DNA of 64,000 nucleotides from Lepidurus packardi (taxonomy: Eukaryota > Arthropoda > Branchiopoda > Notostraca > Triopsidae): assembly GCA_023053545.1 (NCBI GenBank), contig JAKZAN010000007.1, positions 6,572,001 through 6,636,000 on the forward strand, read 5' to 3'. Shown here piece after piece: positions 1-14,700 of the stretch (positions are counted from its first letter, which is position 1; the number at the start of each line of letters is the position of its first letter). Both the position numbers and the translations under genes were made by a program. The notes under the pieces were generated by a model that did not search any database, was not told where the DNA came from, and saw nothing but the letters and a program-made list of their open reading frames with translations.

Positions 1-3000
1 CGGTATCCCAACATATATCAATTCCGCCGTCGTCGTCCTCGTCTTCATCACCTCTCAATAGTAACCTGAGCCCGGGGGTCGTCTCTATTTCATCGTCGGC
101 CAATTCGACACTTTTGGCAGCGCCGCCGGTCTCCTCAGCCAGCTCTGCCCGGGGATCGACACCAACGTCGGCCGCGTCTCTGTCTTCGGCACTTCTGTCG
201 TCGGTCAACGGCGGCATTTCTGGGGCCAACCAGGCCAGTATGGCTGAAGTGAGCCTGAGTCTGCGACCCGCCATGAAACTCGGCGAGGCGCCCGAGCTGT
301 GGGCCCAGCGACCACCACCTGATCCTAAAATGATGGAAAAACTGGTCCACGACCTTCAGGTATGTTGTGAACTTCATTTGAGCCCAGCTCCAGAAAACGA
401 AATCGGTTTTTTGACCGTTAGCATAAGGTCTAAAGCGGATAGAAAGTGTCTTCAATCCCCCCGGTATCCAAGTAGCGAGTGCACTGCGTCAGTGCGACAA
501 ACCGATTGTCGTGGCTTGCCAAGGTGGACGTTGGGCATATAGGCTTGCGTCTGTGAAGGCTTTTGGAGCATGCTTGATAGGCATAGGGTAGGATGAATGA
601 CAGCGAGCAGTAGGCTTTCCAACTCACGCTCGTCAGCGAAGGAGAGTTGAAGCGAAGCAGGGAATGAAATAGACAGGAAGACAAGAAGTTTCTTGCCGGA
701 GTCAGTTTCCATGGCAATGCGCTATTGCGCTCCTAAGAGATGTATTAGGACGAAAGCAAGGAGGAGGTTAGAAGAGGCCAAGATTGTGCTTTTTCCTCCC
801 GTTTTACCTTTTATATATGACGCGAACTCTGAAAGATACGAAAGGAGTTTTCTCTGACATTGTGGGCGGAGACGCAGGACTAGACGACTAACACATCCGC
901 TGAGAACGAGAAAAAGCTTTTTCAATCCAAAGGAGTTGGGGAAAAGACGGCAGTCTCGGGATTGTCTTTCTCTCACAAGCTTGATCATCCTTCTCACGTA
1001 GTGCCGGTTATACGAGCTCGTCTGTGGCTCGTATATCTTGGCACCTAAACAAATTGTGGATATACGGCTGTTCTAGTTAGTAATTTGGCTCTCCAGTGTA
1101 GCCAACACCAAAAGAGGTAGAAATCGGATTTTTTTTTTCTTTTTTTGTTCTAATTTCACGTAGAAAACTCGCCTTTTAATGGTTTGCAGTTTGCACCCTT
1201 GGAAAAGGATAACGTAGAGGAGAAAAGGGAAGAAATTGAGTTCCGGTGAACACGAAGCGGTTTGCTTACCAACATTTCGTTTGGTGGTGTATTGTGCGCG
1301 AACAAAACGGCACACAGATTCTCACCTCTACGGACGTTGCGTGAAGAAGAAAAGAAGTCGCAGGGGTTTTTTAGACAATCCCGCTAGTGCTGCATATCAC
1401 CAAGTACCAAGCAGGGAGGCCCAATATAAGACCTTATATAAGGACCAAGCAATAATCATAACGGAGTGTGAGAGAGTGTGCAAAAGGTCTTTTCTATTGG
1501 GAGAGGTACAGGGCTGGAGACAAGAAAGTCTTTTATTTACTTTACGAGCTTAGAAAAGTGTAAGCCGAAGACTGTTATATAGGATTTTTATGATTAGATG
1601 AGGGGGGAAGCTTCTCATGATTACGATGATGATAGAGCTTTATAGCTAGTGGAGCAAACAAAAAAGTAACACGAATTTTGTCATACTATTCGATAGGCAA
1701 CCCCAGGGCTTTAATTAGTTTGGAAATTGTAGAGCCCTAGAAAAACCTCCACCCGCTTTTTTTCTTTGCTTTTCTTTCCGGGGGTATCTAACTAACGGTG
1801 GAGTGAAGTGCTTTACTTATGTTGGTGATCCTATGGCTTGTGCTTCCATTATCACCCACAACTGTCATTTTTCCTAAATTTTTTTTACTGCTCGCTGCGT
1901 CTTCGGATGACCCTTCAGTCCAAGCTTCCCGCGCGGAGTTTTGCCTTCGTCGACGATCGCTGGAAGATGGAACAACTTTGGAAGGTTGGTGGCGGTAACG
2001 GTGTTGTTGGTATTTGTGTCTGTCTGTGTGTCTGTGTGACAATTCACTGTGTTGCTTTTGTGTCGGAAAACCCCCTTTGCGGGTTGTTGCGTCTGTTTAG
2101 TTAGTGCGTAGTGGGGTATATACTCATTTGCATGAAGACGAACGGCAGCAACCGCGATTACAATCCTTGCCATAGTCTAGAGATGCTTGTACTCTGTGTG
2201 GCATGGCATGCTAGTTATACAACAGGAAAAGGTCAAACAGAAATTACCTGATACGTAGCTCTCGCATAAGAGAGCAGACGGGTTTTTTTTATTGCACAGT
2301 CACTGTACCGTGTGCGCAATGGACTGGACTGCAAACGTGATTTCTATAATGAGTTCCATTGAAAATTTCGAAACGACTTACTGTGGCGAAAGGAGTACTT
2401 GGGAAAAACTGAACTTAAAAACGAAAATGAAAGAAGTAAACCAAAAGAATGGGGAATGGTTGGAGTAAAAGGTTGTTTGGCGATGTGTTTTTGAACAAGT
2501 TTATGAAGCAAGAGGTTGAGCGCTGGTGACGTTAATATTGTATGAAAACCGGGAAAAAGTTTGACAGATAATATGAGAAAAGGGGGGAGTCCATGCATTA
2601 GCAGATCGGAGGCGAATGTCAGTGGCTACACGTGTAGTTTTTTAATGTTCTCCGAGCGTTTTCTCTGCGCAATGGTTTAGTCAAAAGGACCAAGCAAAAG
2701 GATGACTTGTATAAGAGATGGGAAGTAATTTTTTTATGGTGGAGAGCGCACAGGTATGTTATATCGGCATGGTATGGATATGATGGGTCTGGGACGTTAA
2801 GGCATGAAGGTAGAGCGGCAAGGGGGCCTGCCTTCAGGTGTAATGGTCTTTGCAACAAGACATGATGAATGCGCCTCAGACACGCCCAGCGAGCCACTAC
2901 ACAGCTACTGGATTACCGGCCAGATGCAAACGAGACGCTTCTTTTCTTTTATCGCATTTTTGCCTGTGCTTGGCCCGACAGCTTCGGCTCCTGTTATGGC

Positions 3001-6000
3001 GCTAGCTTTGGGAAATCTCCATACGGCTTTTAATTTGATGGAACCTGTGCCATCGACCAAACAGAAAAACTCGTATTGGTAGATTTTGCATACAAATTAA
3101 ATATTTCGCTCCTTTTTTATTTTTTCGCAATACTGTTTCACTAACTTGGGATTTCTTGTTCACCCAAACCGTGTCGGGTCGCTGGGTTCGTTTGGCTAGC
3201 TATAAAACCATCCATAAAGTTATCAATTCATTGCAGTGTATCAAACTATGTGATGAATAACTGGTATGCTTCTGTTCTCCACACCGGTTTGCCGTTTTTT
3301 GTTGGCTTTAGAAAACGGGTACATTGGAACCCAAAACGTCGCGCCTTTAGAATTACTATACGTATAATACCGTTCGAGTGGACCTTTTTTTGCCACATTT
3401 CGACACCATATTTTGCATCGTTAACATGGATTTTGAGATCACTCCGAAAGATTTAATAACACGTAATTGCCGGCTGTCGTCGCAATACACATGAACCTGC
3501 AACAGAATCAACCGTTCCTAAGATCATTACATACCAAACTCCTCGGACGGATCAGATGTCCTCCTTAGATCCCACCAAAAAAAATAATAATTATGGGACA
3601 GCTCTCTGTTACCTTTACCCCCAGTGTGCTGAGGGTTCTTTCCCTTAAGAGTTCCGAGCTATTCTTTGACTTACTTACCGCAAAGTCTTCCTTTGATAGT
3701 GACCTAATGACGGGTTCTAGCACCCGCCGCAAAATATGTAATTGAAATTTTCTGGGGGGAAACGGAGGTATACAGTGTATGTTACGCAAGGAAATATTGT
3801 TTTGCGCACGAGATTTTTTTTTTTTTTCAATTTACCTTAGCCGCTAAATAGAAAGATTACGGGGCTGATGACATGTGGGCAAAAAGCTGGAATTCCTTGT
3901 ACGCATGCAAGGGCAAAACCTCGGACCAGTGTAAGTATTTGATGACAGGTCCTTCTGGTCCATCTTTCCTTGAACGCTGAAAATGCATCGTCGCTGGTGT
4001 AGCCCAGGATAATTGGAGTTGAACAATAGAAGAGCGAGATGCTGAAAAACATATGAAATTGCTTTCCCTTCCTTGAAAGGGGGGTTTCGTGACAAGAGGA
4101 CAGCCTGCAAGCCTAGCCATCAACCAGACTCTAGCTCAATGGTGTAACATAACAAATGCAACAACCACCCGCTTTGGCTATTGCACCGGCCAGTCCGCCA
4201 GATGCAAAAGAGAGTTTCGGTGACGTCAGAGGAGACAAAAGAGAAGCCTATCTGGTCTCTCTATCTTTTATTTCAAAGTATATTTTTGGGTTGATGGGTA
4301 GCATCAATGTTTATGGCCCATCGCTCTTATACGCGATGTTTTGCATCCTCTCCGTGCTCCCCCCTTATCACCCTTCCAACTCCTACTCTGTTGTGGGGAA
4401 CATGGTGGATTGTGCGGGAGAAATGCATTGGAGGAACTTTTTTTTTTTTTTTGACGTGCTGCTTTTTATTTTATTTACACTTTTTCTTTTGGCACGCCAA
4501 AAGCCATGCATTATCCCTTCGCCTCACTGGTAACCCAAAAATTGTGTCGGTTCACGAGTCGGGACAGCTGGGCATTGTGCATAGCCAAGCATTATCTAGC
4601 CTGCAGTTACCTTTGTTCCCTGCATTTACGCCATTTCCCAACTTCCCCAGCAAAACGTATTGTTTCTTGTGCATATCATCTCTGAGGTCGTAGCTTTGTG
4701 GGTGAGTTTAAATACTTCGAGTATGACTTCACGGTACTGGGATCTGGATGGGAAACCCATTCGTTATGCGTGCAGATTTTACCGGGCTCTTTTCGTTTTG
4801 TTCATAATACCAGTTGAACTTAGGTGGACAGAGAGCCCCTTTTTTGGGGGCATAAAGAGAAAAAAGGACTGTCTTTTTATCCGTCTTTTGTGCTACTGTC
4901 TTTCTAGCCAAGCAATTTTATAATTTGAGATGATTATAAAGAGACGTTAGGGAAATTGGGCATGCGGATTCATTCATACAGCCCATAGTTTTCTTGCTGC
5001 TCTTTTTTCTAAATGGGACCTAATTTAATTGTCATGCAAGAACAGTCTTATGCGTTTATGTATTCCAGAAAACCCGACCTCGTCCCTTACATATGCATTT
5101 AGCTACACTATACCTCTCATTTGGCCTGCGTGGAATTAGACGAGAAGTCGCACTTGACAATAGAACAATCATTCTTATATTTCTTTTTTGTCTTCGCGTG
5201 GTTCTCCCGTCGTACAGCACCTATAGTGGAAAGGGGAACCGACTGGAAAAGATGGAAAAGGAAAAGAGAGGGACCTTTTTCGAGGAGCGGACAATTTGTT
5301 TCTCGCTCTACCTACTCTTGCGTAGCCAGAAAGCTTCTCTCTTTCTTTTTACGCTTTTGAACCCGTGAGTCCCGGGGTCTCGGTGACACCCAAGGTGCAG
5401 GACAATCTTTTGTCCCCTCCCTTGCGCCTCTCCAAACCTCCCATTCATATGCAAATCCATGTGCTCATAAGCTTCTGGACATGGCGCATGGTAACATTTC
5501 GAGCATATATCCGTGGTAGCCGCACGCAATTTTGTATTCACGCAGGACTTGAAGTGGAAAATGAGTATTTGAAATCTTAAAGTTTTAAGTTTGAGATTTT
5601 TTTTCCCGCATCGCATTCAGCATGTCACCTCTGTATTTACTTTTACAGCCCCTCGTGATTTTTATGGCCGGAGCTAGACGATGAGGTGGGCAGTAAGGGA
5701 AATTGAGCCTTATTTACTCGAGGGCTTTCACCTCTTTCATTTGTTAACTTACTCTATTCTTCTCTAGCCGGAATAACGACCCGGGGAAATAAAACGTGCA
5801 GGCTTAATGTGTCTTTATTAGCATTTTTTATAGGTCAAAAACTGGATATTCGCCTTTTTCGGCCAATCCTATAAGACGGCAGTTGCTGGCTACCGTGTTT
5901 CGACGGAATAATGATGATTGACTTCAGAAATCGTTTTGGCCGCAAAAAAGTTGTCCCTGCATGGACCGTTTGTACCCTCTGTGGAGTCCTGAAGAACGCT

Positions 6001-9000
6001 TATTCGGCTCCAGTAGTGTTTTTATCGCTCTTTGACCAACCTCAGCGGCCTTATTTCTTATGACTTAATCGAACTTGCCAGGGTGGTGTAAATTTATGGC
6101 CTACAGTGCCACTACACCTATGTCGTTTTCTGAAAGAGAGTTTTTCGGCTTTACTCCCCTGTATTGCCTTTTCTTGTTCAGCCAACATTTTTTTTCTCTC
6201 ACTTTTTTTATTTATCGGGGCTTTTTCTTGGGCCATGAGGAGGGGTTGTTAAACACGAGTTTTTCATGGGGTGGCTGGGTGCGCAAGGCTATTGAGGAAC
6301 GGAATTTGTCCGGGGTTGCTTTTCGACGTACAAACTTGATTAGAGTATAATCACCTATCATTTCTGGCGTTAATAGCTCGCTTTCATGAGTCAAGTCACG
6401 GGTTGCCTAGGGTGGCAGAAGAAGGCACTGTGTATCGACACAGCTATATCCATTCCTTTTGTGCATTACAGAATTGTTGGTGGAACGGGAATGAAGTATT
6501 TTTTTCATATTTCTTCATAAGACATCTATAACGCAAGAAGGGCCCTTGTAGCCCTGCTACACCCCTTAATTTTTTACTCCTTTTTTTCTTGTTGGGGACA
6601 TCCTTGGTTGATTTCACCTCACGTTCATGTCATTAGCACACAGCATTGAGTCAACATTCGCATGGCAAGCCAGAAGACAAGAAAAGCCTAAAAGCAACGG
6701 GAAGGAGCGAGTATTGCCTTAACTTGCCTAAACAAAATTGGAGGATATGCATCAATCCCCTTCACTGGAATAGATAAAAAAAAAAACGAAATGTTTTTAA
6801 TGAATTAAGTTTTCTTTTTTTATATTTCGCTTCTTAGAGTTTGTTGCCACTTTTTTTGGGCGGCAAAGTATTGAAAACCCCCCTACTAACCAAGCTCCTG
6901 TTACGTGTCCCTACGGCGTGTGCACTTGACTAATTTCGTGTGCTACTTTGGGCCTTATGCTGCTGTTGCATGGAAACAAGCACGGGGTGATGGAAAATTC
7001 CTCCCTCATTTTTCTCGTTCGGAAATGCATACAGAAATGTTCCCCTCGAACTGAACCTATAGTCCCTGGTGAGTCCTGCGTGATGGATGGACACTTCTTA
7101 GAGACGATGTCGGCGTCGACGGCGTCCTTTTTTTCCGCTCTGCCTTTCCAATCTCGAGAAAGACAAGAAAAATTAGGAAAAGTTTAATATGCCGTGGCTT
7201 TATAGCTCACAAGTTTTCCATAGCACATTGTAGGAATAGGAAAACTTTTCCCAAGACACTCGCTGGTATCTGTGCGCTCCATGCTTCTCCATGTTCAATC
7301 AGTTCGACCATCAGGTCATGAAAAATGGACACCCAAATCGAGCCAAGCCAGGGATAAGGGAATAAATAGAGAAAAAGGTTGTCATTCGAATGCCCCCGAA
7401 AAAAGGACGCTGGACTTACCTTTTCCTCCCGGTGACTGCTGTAACCATGGCGTGCAGGTGAATCTGGGAAGATTCGGGTTTAATGATGCAGGACTTTCTG
7501 GTGCAAGGAAAAACTGGACAGCACGCAGGGAAAAAAATAAATTGTTGAGGGAGCAAGAACGAATCATTTTTCGAACCAGAAGCTTATCACAACGTGCGGT
7601 GGACTTTGAGCTGACCACAAAGGTTTTGTGAAGGGAGGAGCAGCGGACAAGCTCCAGTATTAATTTATTGATGACCAGGCTTTCATTGGCAGCGTTGGCG
7701 CTCGGTCCCGGTAACAACGAGCAAAGAAAAAGGGAACAAGTAAAGAAAACCAAGAGATATCCGTGCAGAACATGGGCCGAACCCAATTTTCCCTATCTAT
7801 TTGTGCCGGTATAGGTGAAACAAGTACGCGCATGGCACACGTTGCGCATATTGATCAACAAAACCCTTTCGCTATAACCCTTTTTCGCGCAACAACAGGA
7901 ACAAGTTTTTTCCCGTAGAATTAACTTTATGTGAAAGAAACAAGAAAAAAACACGGCACAGGGGCTCCCCCCTTCTTTGGCAATGCTTTTGTGAAAACCT
8001 CCCCCCTTGTTCCGTCAGACAATCCCAAGTGTTACATCGATTCTTTCGGGGGTTAGGCTACATGGTAACGAGAAGTATCGAAGTTTTGCCTCTTTTACTA
8101 GGCGACAGCACACATAACATGGCAAGACTCGTGGAAAGTGTAAAAAGTCTGCGAAGAGGACTGTGCCAAGATAAAATCTGACTCAAGAGGTATTAGGGTT
8201 CTTGATTTAATTGGGACCTCAACGTGAAGCTGTCCCAGGGTTCCACTTACCTCTAAAGCTAAGGCAAGTTGCTTAGCGAACATTTAACATCTCCATAGCT
8301 GGGTGGGGACTTGTTCACTGCACTTGTCTGCGTGGAATTACTATACGAAATTTACTTGGACTTGGGGAGGAAAAGAACCCTTTTCGTCTCCAAACAACTT
8401 TACTTGAATCGATTATGGGAATATTTTTTAAAAAATAGTGGGCGTTAAAAAAACGCCCTTTTTTCTTTTCTTCTCAATGAAGCCTAACAAGGAACAGAAA
8501 ATTCTGTCCTGGGAAGTGCCAAGCTAAAGACCATTTGTTTTGTCCCTTTGGTTCTTGCTGTATTAGTAGCTGGGGTCCAATCACAGTAACATTAAGGGGT
8601 GGGGCTATCTGTTTTTATCTGGGCCAGCTTTAAAACTTGCGATACACACACATGCACAGAAAAGAAGAGAAATTTCTAAATGGCCAAAAAAGGCACGCTG
8701 GTATGAAAAAATAAAGAAAAAAAAGGAATCTCGGGATTGAGGCAAAAGGGGAGCGATATTAATGGCGGGGCTAAAGGGAAGACTATCAGGAGACGAAGGG
8801 CTTTGCGCTCCACCAACTTTGACGGATGACAGGCTCCAGATGAGATGAACGGACGACGAAAAACAAGCCAGCATTACATTATCCTAAACCCCAAGGCGAA
8901 GTTTCGGAAGAATTGAATAAGGAGAGGAAAATGAGCAAGAAAAAAAAAATAACGAAACACAAAGGACTAACTTCTGGAAACATGGTAATCGTTGGGTTTA

Positions 9001-11703
9001 AGGAAAAATTGAAAGAGAATGAAATAAAAACACAGAAAAATTGTGTGTTGTTTGCTACTGCTGCCAGAGATGAGTGGACCTTTTTATAACCTTAGATGTA
9101 TGGTTTGCACATGGTGGAATACCTTTAATCTCTTATACGGTCAGTTATGGTTACCGGTTTATATGGCAGGTAAGAGGCTATATCGTGCCGCGCTTACTTG
9201 CATGCAATCACGTCATACAACTCCATTCTATACACCTGGACTTTTTGACAATGCCCGAAAGACTTGGAATGTTTGACGCTCGTCACCTAATTGTTGTATT
9301 GTTGGTTCTATATGTTTTTCGAACAACGAAAGTTTGTGCTGTTTTTGCCATATTGTCACACACACAAAATGCGAAAACCGTCAGCGCAGCCACAAAAGCA
9401 TGATCACTTTCATCACTTACCTGTGTACTAATGAAATCTTCTTTATTGCTCTCTGTTGCAGATCTTCATGGCCAAATCGGCGATGCAGATGCACGCTCGC
9501 GATGCCCACCGAGCCGAGGCAAAACCGCATCAATGCCAACAATGCCTCAAATCCTTCTCATCCAATCATCAACTGGTACAGCATATTCGGGTCCATACCG
9601 GAGAAAAACCCTACCGATGTTCATATTGCGATCGGCGTTTCAAACAATTGTCTCACGTGCAGCAACATACTCGCCTGCACACAGGTTAGTGTCCTCATTT
9701 TATTTATTTCTTAAATTCATGTTTAAAACTCTTAGAACAAAAAGAGATTTACCATTTTTCTTTAACTACCGTATTAAAGTTGTTAGAAAAAAGGGTTAAG
9801 TTTCCTTACGTTATTTGTTTTTCGAATTTAGTCTTAAAGTCATTAAAAAAGGGTTAAGAGCTGAATAGAACGGGAATAGAAGATGAAACTATTTTTATGG
9901 AAGGGACGAAGGAAAAAAAGGGGGTTCGCTGTGCAGACAAGCGGATATAGGTAGGCAACTTTGGCTCTTATAGCAATCCTGCACTAAGCTTGAACAGAGG
10001 GTTGATGGACGCGAATGAGATACATATACATTTGAGAGGGAGAACAGGGTCGCCGAGAGAGCTGCCATGCAAATGAGGTGACAAAAAATACTCGTGAATC
10101 GTGAACGCGCCCGAAGCCAGGCACATAGAGCGGTCACACAAGGGACCGGGATAAGAAGTAGGTAAATCAAAAGTACCTAGGAGGAAACTCACGGACCCCG
10201 ACCCCCCTTTTTCTTTTCTTTTCTTTTGGCTCTTTGGTGTCCTGCACTCTCCCGGTTCGTTCGTGTCGTCTCACGGTGCGTTTTTTCTTTCTTATATGAC
10301 TAGAGCTTTTATATTGTAAAGCTGTATAACTACAACCCTTTCGGTCGGGACGTTAGCCGGAAGAACGAGAGAAGATGCAAGAGCCGCGGGAGCAATGAAA
10401 TGGACCACGGTCCCGCTCTCCTATAAATCTGTATTCCTTTTTTTCTATACATATATCGATGCACGCTCCTATGCAAATTGAGCTCTGAATCGGATCGGGA
10501 GCGACCGTTGAAGTTGAATCTTGTATAGAAAGAATAGGGTAACCGAAAAGTAAAGAAAAGAAACCGTTAGCTTGTGCTCGCTACTCGTTACTCCGTGTTC
10601 CGTGTTTCTGTTACAAAAGAGAACTTGGCCCGCGTGAACCTGGATCACCTGGACAATCTTGGGATCAATTAGGGTCGTTAGGGGTGCTCATTACCCACAC
10701 GAGACATGATGTGTGTTGTGTTTGTCTGTGTGTGAAGGGGCTGTATCGTGCTGAGCAGACATTGATGGTAAACCGTTGAATAGGAAGGTTCTTCACAATG
10801 CCAGGATAAGTCATTTTCAGTCCGAAAGTTGCGGAAAGTAAGTGCTCCCGCGCTCTTTTTGTCAAGTATCCATTAGATGGCTCGAGGCTTTGCAAAGGAA
10901 GAACTTCTAAAGTTTGTAGTTTATAGGAGAAATTTTAGTCCTGCGCCAGAAAATCTAGCCATTCTGGGGGGGAAAAGTAGTGCAGAGGTGCACGTACTAT
11001 ACTATGTATATACCTTTTTTTAGTTATTATAAGGTAATGACCAGTAGTTAACCGAGAGGGGTTGACGTTAATGGCTTTTTAGTGTAAAGTAACCTCTTTT
11101 TTATAGCAACCCTTTAAGCTTTTAGCCTTTTGACTCGGGAGCTTTTTTTGCCTGTGTGTGTGTGTTGGACTCGTTGCAAATCTGACGGTTCCCAAATTAG
11201 GCCTAAATACCTTTATTCCCTTTGAGAACATTGAACTTTTTGTTAATAGACCCAATTGAGCTGGGCGCTCAAAAATGGCAATAACTGGGAGGTTCACGGG
11301 TTAGTTGCTTACCTCAAAGGAGACACGCAATTGACGTTGCCCATAACTCTGTGTTCATAAATATGGAGTCTGGACGGAGGAAAAAAATAGAGCATGTGAC
11401 CTTTTCAATTAACCTGCTGTCTTGCTCGTCCTGCCCCGCTATCTTTTAAGTTAAGGAGAGAGGAAAAAAATAATTCGACTTTATTTATGGCGAGAATGCC
11501 TCCTGTGTGTAGTAATGCTAAGAGCGGAAGGTCCCGTGCACATCACTTGTATGACAGTTTCATTCATGGCCATTACCCAGAGAGCCGCGTGAGATTCATT
11601 ACCTTCATTTGCATAAAACCTAATTAACCCCCTGGCCATATAAAAACCCAGACTCTTCTATCCCTCGCTCTCGCCCCTTGCTGATACTCTTTTGCCCTTC
11701 TCG

Positions 11704-11735
<32 letters not shown>

Positions 11736-14700
11736 GGAGCAGAGAACTAAGAGAGCAAAGAGCTCTATATATTTTCATGTGGGTGCATTTTCCAGCTCAA
11801 CTTCTTCGCTATACGATGCAAGAGACGTATACAAAGTAGGAACCCCTTTAGTTTTTATTCGCCGTCCCGCTGGCACTGCCACACACTGTCATGCAGCCTC
11901 AACAAAAATTATTTTCGCGCCATTTAAGCCCTATTTATGGCGTTCTACGTTTGTTCCTTTGCACAAGACAGTCTCATTTCCTCGTCCTTTCTTTCGTCTT
12001 TTTTCTTTTGAAGAAAAAATAGCGCAATTTTCAGCCTTCCCTTGCCTTCCTCCAAGCAAAATTTCAGATCGGGCATCTAAAGCCTTTGACATGCAAATGA
12101 TTTTTGCATCAGTTAGCCACGAGGGCCAACTTCCATCGACTGCAGCGCACTGATTCGTTTCTTTTATTACCCGGCGAAGACAGATGCTTTTCTTGAGGGG
12201 AAAAAAGGAATATAACGGCTAAAACTATAAGCTGCTCAATCGATGTTATCCCTACGCAAAGCAGAGCAAAAACCCTGTTTATCACTACCCCTTGCTTCCC
12301 GGTTCGAAACCCATTACCGTTAGGCTGGAATGAGAACCTCTCTGGCGTCGTTTTCTGTTCGAAAAAAGTGGGGGAAAACGAAAGAAAGGAAAAGTAGACC
12401 ATGTTTCAAGATTCAGGAGACAACGCATCTTCTTGATTTCGGGGGATGCTGCGAAGGCTGTCGGTGAACTCCGCCTTGTGGCTCGTTAATTCCATAGCGC
12501 ACGCGTTGACAGAAAAAATCCGCGGCGCCAGCTTGGATGATGGAAAAATTTTGATTCGAAGGCTGCAGAGTGTGGGTGGGCACGGCCCTAAAAAAATAGG
12601 AGGGTGAAAAGAAATGCAAATGAAGTAAGTTGGAAAGGGATAGGCTGTAAAAGCCCGGCTGTAAATTGCCATGTGCCACGAACGAATGTGCAGCGATATA
12701 GGCGATCATCGGCTGAGAAGATCGGGGTAGTTTATGGGTGACAAAACGAGATCGTTTTGAAAGGCATTAGTTTCTGTATGTTAATGAGCTCGATATCGTG
12801 AGCCAAAATCTGGAGGAAGAAGTGTCAGGAACCGGGAGGAGTTGGGATATATCTTTTCTTGATCTGGCCTCGACATGAGGCTTGGCTTAATGACCACATT
12901 AAGCTTTTTAAGTGTGAGCGACGTCATTATCGTTAGCGCTTGAGCTCGCCAAGGTTTTCCTGGGGACACTTTCTTTCAAGCTTAAACGCCCGATTTCTGT
13001 ATGTGATTGACTTTCTGTTACTTAGTTTCTGTTCACCCAGTTGGCGAAAAGGAGGAAGAAAGTCGTCTTTTGTCCATTTTCCCCTAACTATATAGCTATA
13101 CTATAGCTGTACGGAAAACATTGCATGCTAGCGAGACCTGCCAGGGAGCAGGACTAATTGGAGCCCATGCTATTGCTTTTTAAAGGGTAGCATGGAAACT
13201 AAGCATTTGGCTATTATGAAGTTAAAAAAACAGCACAAGATTGGTAAAGTCGAGTCATAAAATGTACATTGTATTAGAGATATAGTCCCCCCCTTTCCTG
13301 TTTCAACCAAATGGCCCAGTGCTTATTGTGTGGAAGTATGTTGAGGACTTTAATATTATTTTTCATATTATTTTTTCACCTTTTGCCCGTATGAGATATG
13401 CACGCTATATAGAGTCCAACACTGACCCAGTCAAAGCAGAGAACAGCAGAAAAGCTCATTAACCTTAGGACGCTATTAAAAAAAGGACTTTAAAAAAAAA
13501 CTTTTTATAGACACAGGCGTAGAACGTGTATAATACTTTGACTAATCTGGGGGGAAAGCTCTAAAGAAAATCGTCTTGATAAAAGTCAGGTATAAAAAAA
13601 CACAATCTAAAACACTTTGGCCATTTCGGGGAGAAAGAGATCTTCAAGTCTTGTGTGAGGAGTGGGTATGGGAGAATGAAAGCCTGTAATTAAGGCGTGA
13701 TTGGGGCGTGTCACTATCAGAGACAAAGCGTGCCAACCATCCTTTCTCCTCTCGGTCCTGCTTTCGGCTTCTTAACCCCAGCATTTCGCGTCCGCCCCAC
13801 TTAAAACCCACCCCCGTATCCATTTCTTGGCTTTTTCTGTTCAGTTGGAAGATTTCTTATGCAATATCGTCGGAAGTTGAGTTGTCTTAGCGAGTAAACA
13901 TTGTGCAACGCTGGCCCATAAAGCTTCATTATTATTATTATTATTATTATTATTTTTAATAACACGCGTAAAATATTTAAAAGAAAAGAAGGGAGCGTGG
14001 GGAGGAATGAGATGGGAGTATACTTCCCCATCGGGACACCCATTCCAAGCCTCCCTTGCTTTCCCCTTTTACTTCTGACTCCCGCCTCCCTCTTTTTGCT
14101 TTGATCAATACTTTTAGCAAATGTTTCCGTTGAACTCCCGCGGGAATCCTGTGCAATGGTACCGGTTACTGGAGCGTGGTCTTTTTTCTTTTCTTTTTTT
14201 TTCGGGGCCCATAGAAGGTTGAGATCTAACCAGCTTCGAGTAGCGCGCACATGTGCAATTTTCTTTTGTAATGATAATTTATTTGGACGCCTTATTAGGT
14301 TTTGGGTACTTTAGCAGACTTTAGCAGTGCAAATTCGTCTTCTGCACTAAAAGGATTCATAATGGATTTTTGTCTAAAAACAATTCCGCTTATAGTTTTG
14401 AAACAGTGACGGCAATTGGATCAACAGTACTTGGATTTGTTAGATTAGACGTTGTGTTTTGAGACCAGCCATTGTTTTTGTTTTTTTCCTTGGCATCACA
14501 ATTACACTCATGGTTGGGGACGTAATTTGAGAGATTTTTAATTAAAAGGCTTGTATATGCTTTACAATACTTTGTTGGTTCCCCCCTACTTTGCTCGCTG
14601 TATACGTATAGCTTATACACGTTCCTCGGCAGAATCCGCCTGACGTCCCGAGCGCCTTCTCGCACATTTTTATGAGCCTGGGGGAGACGGAGGTTTCTAA

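Noticed and set aside
12230..12315. tRNA-like B box (GGTTCGAAACC) near 12300
   Set aside because: No A box or cloverleaf stems can be formed around it.
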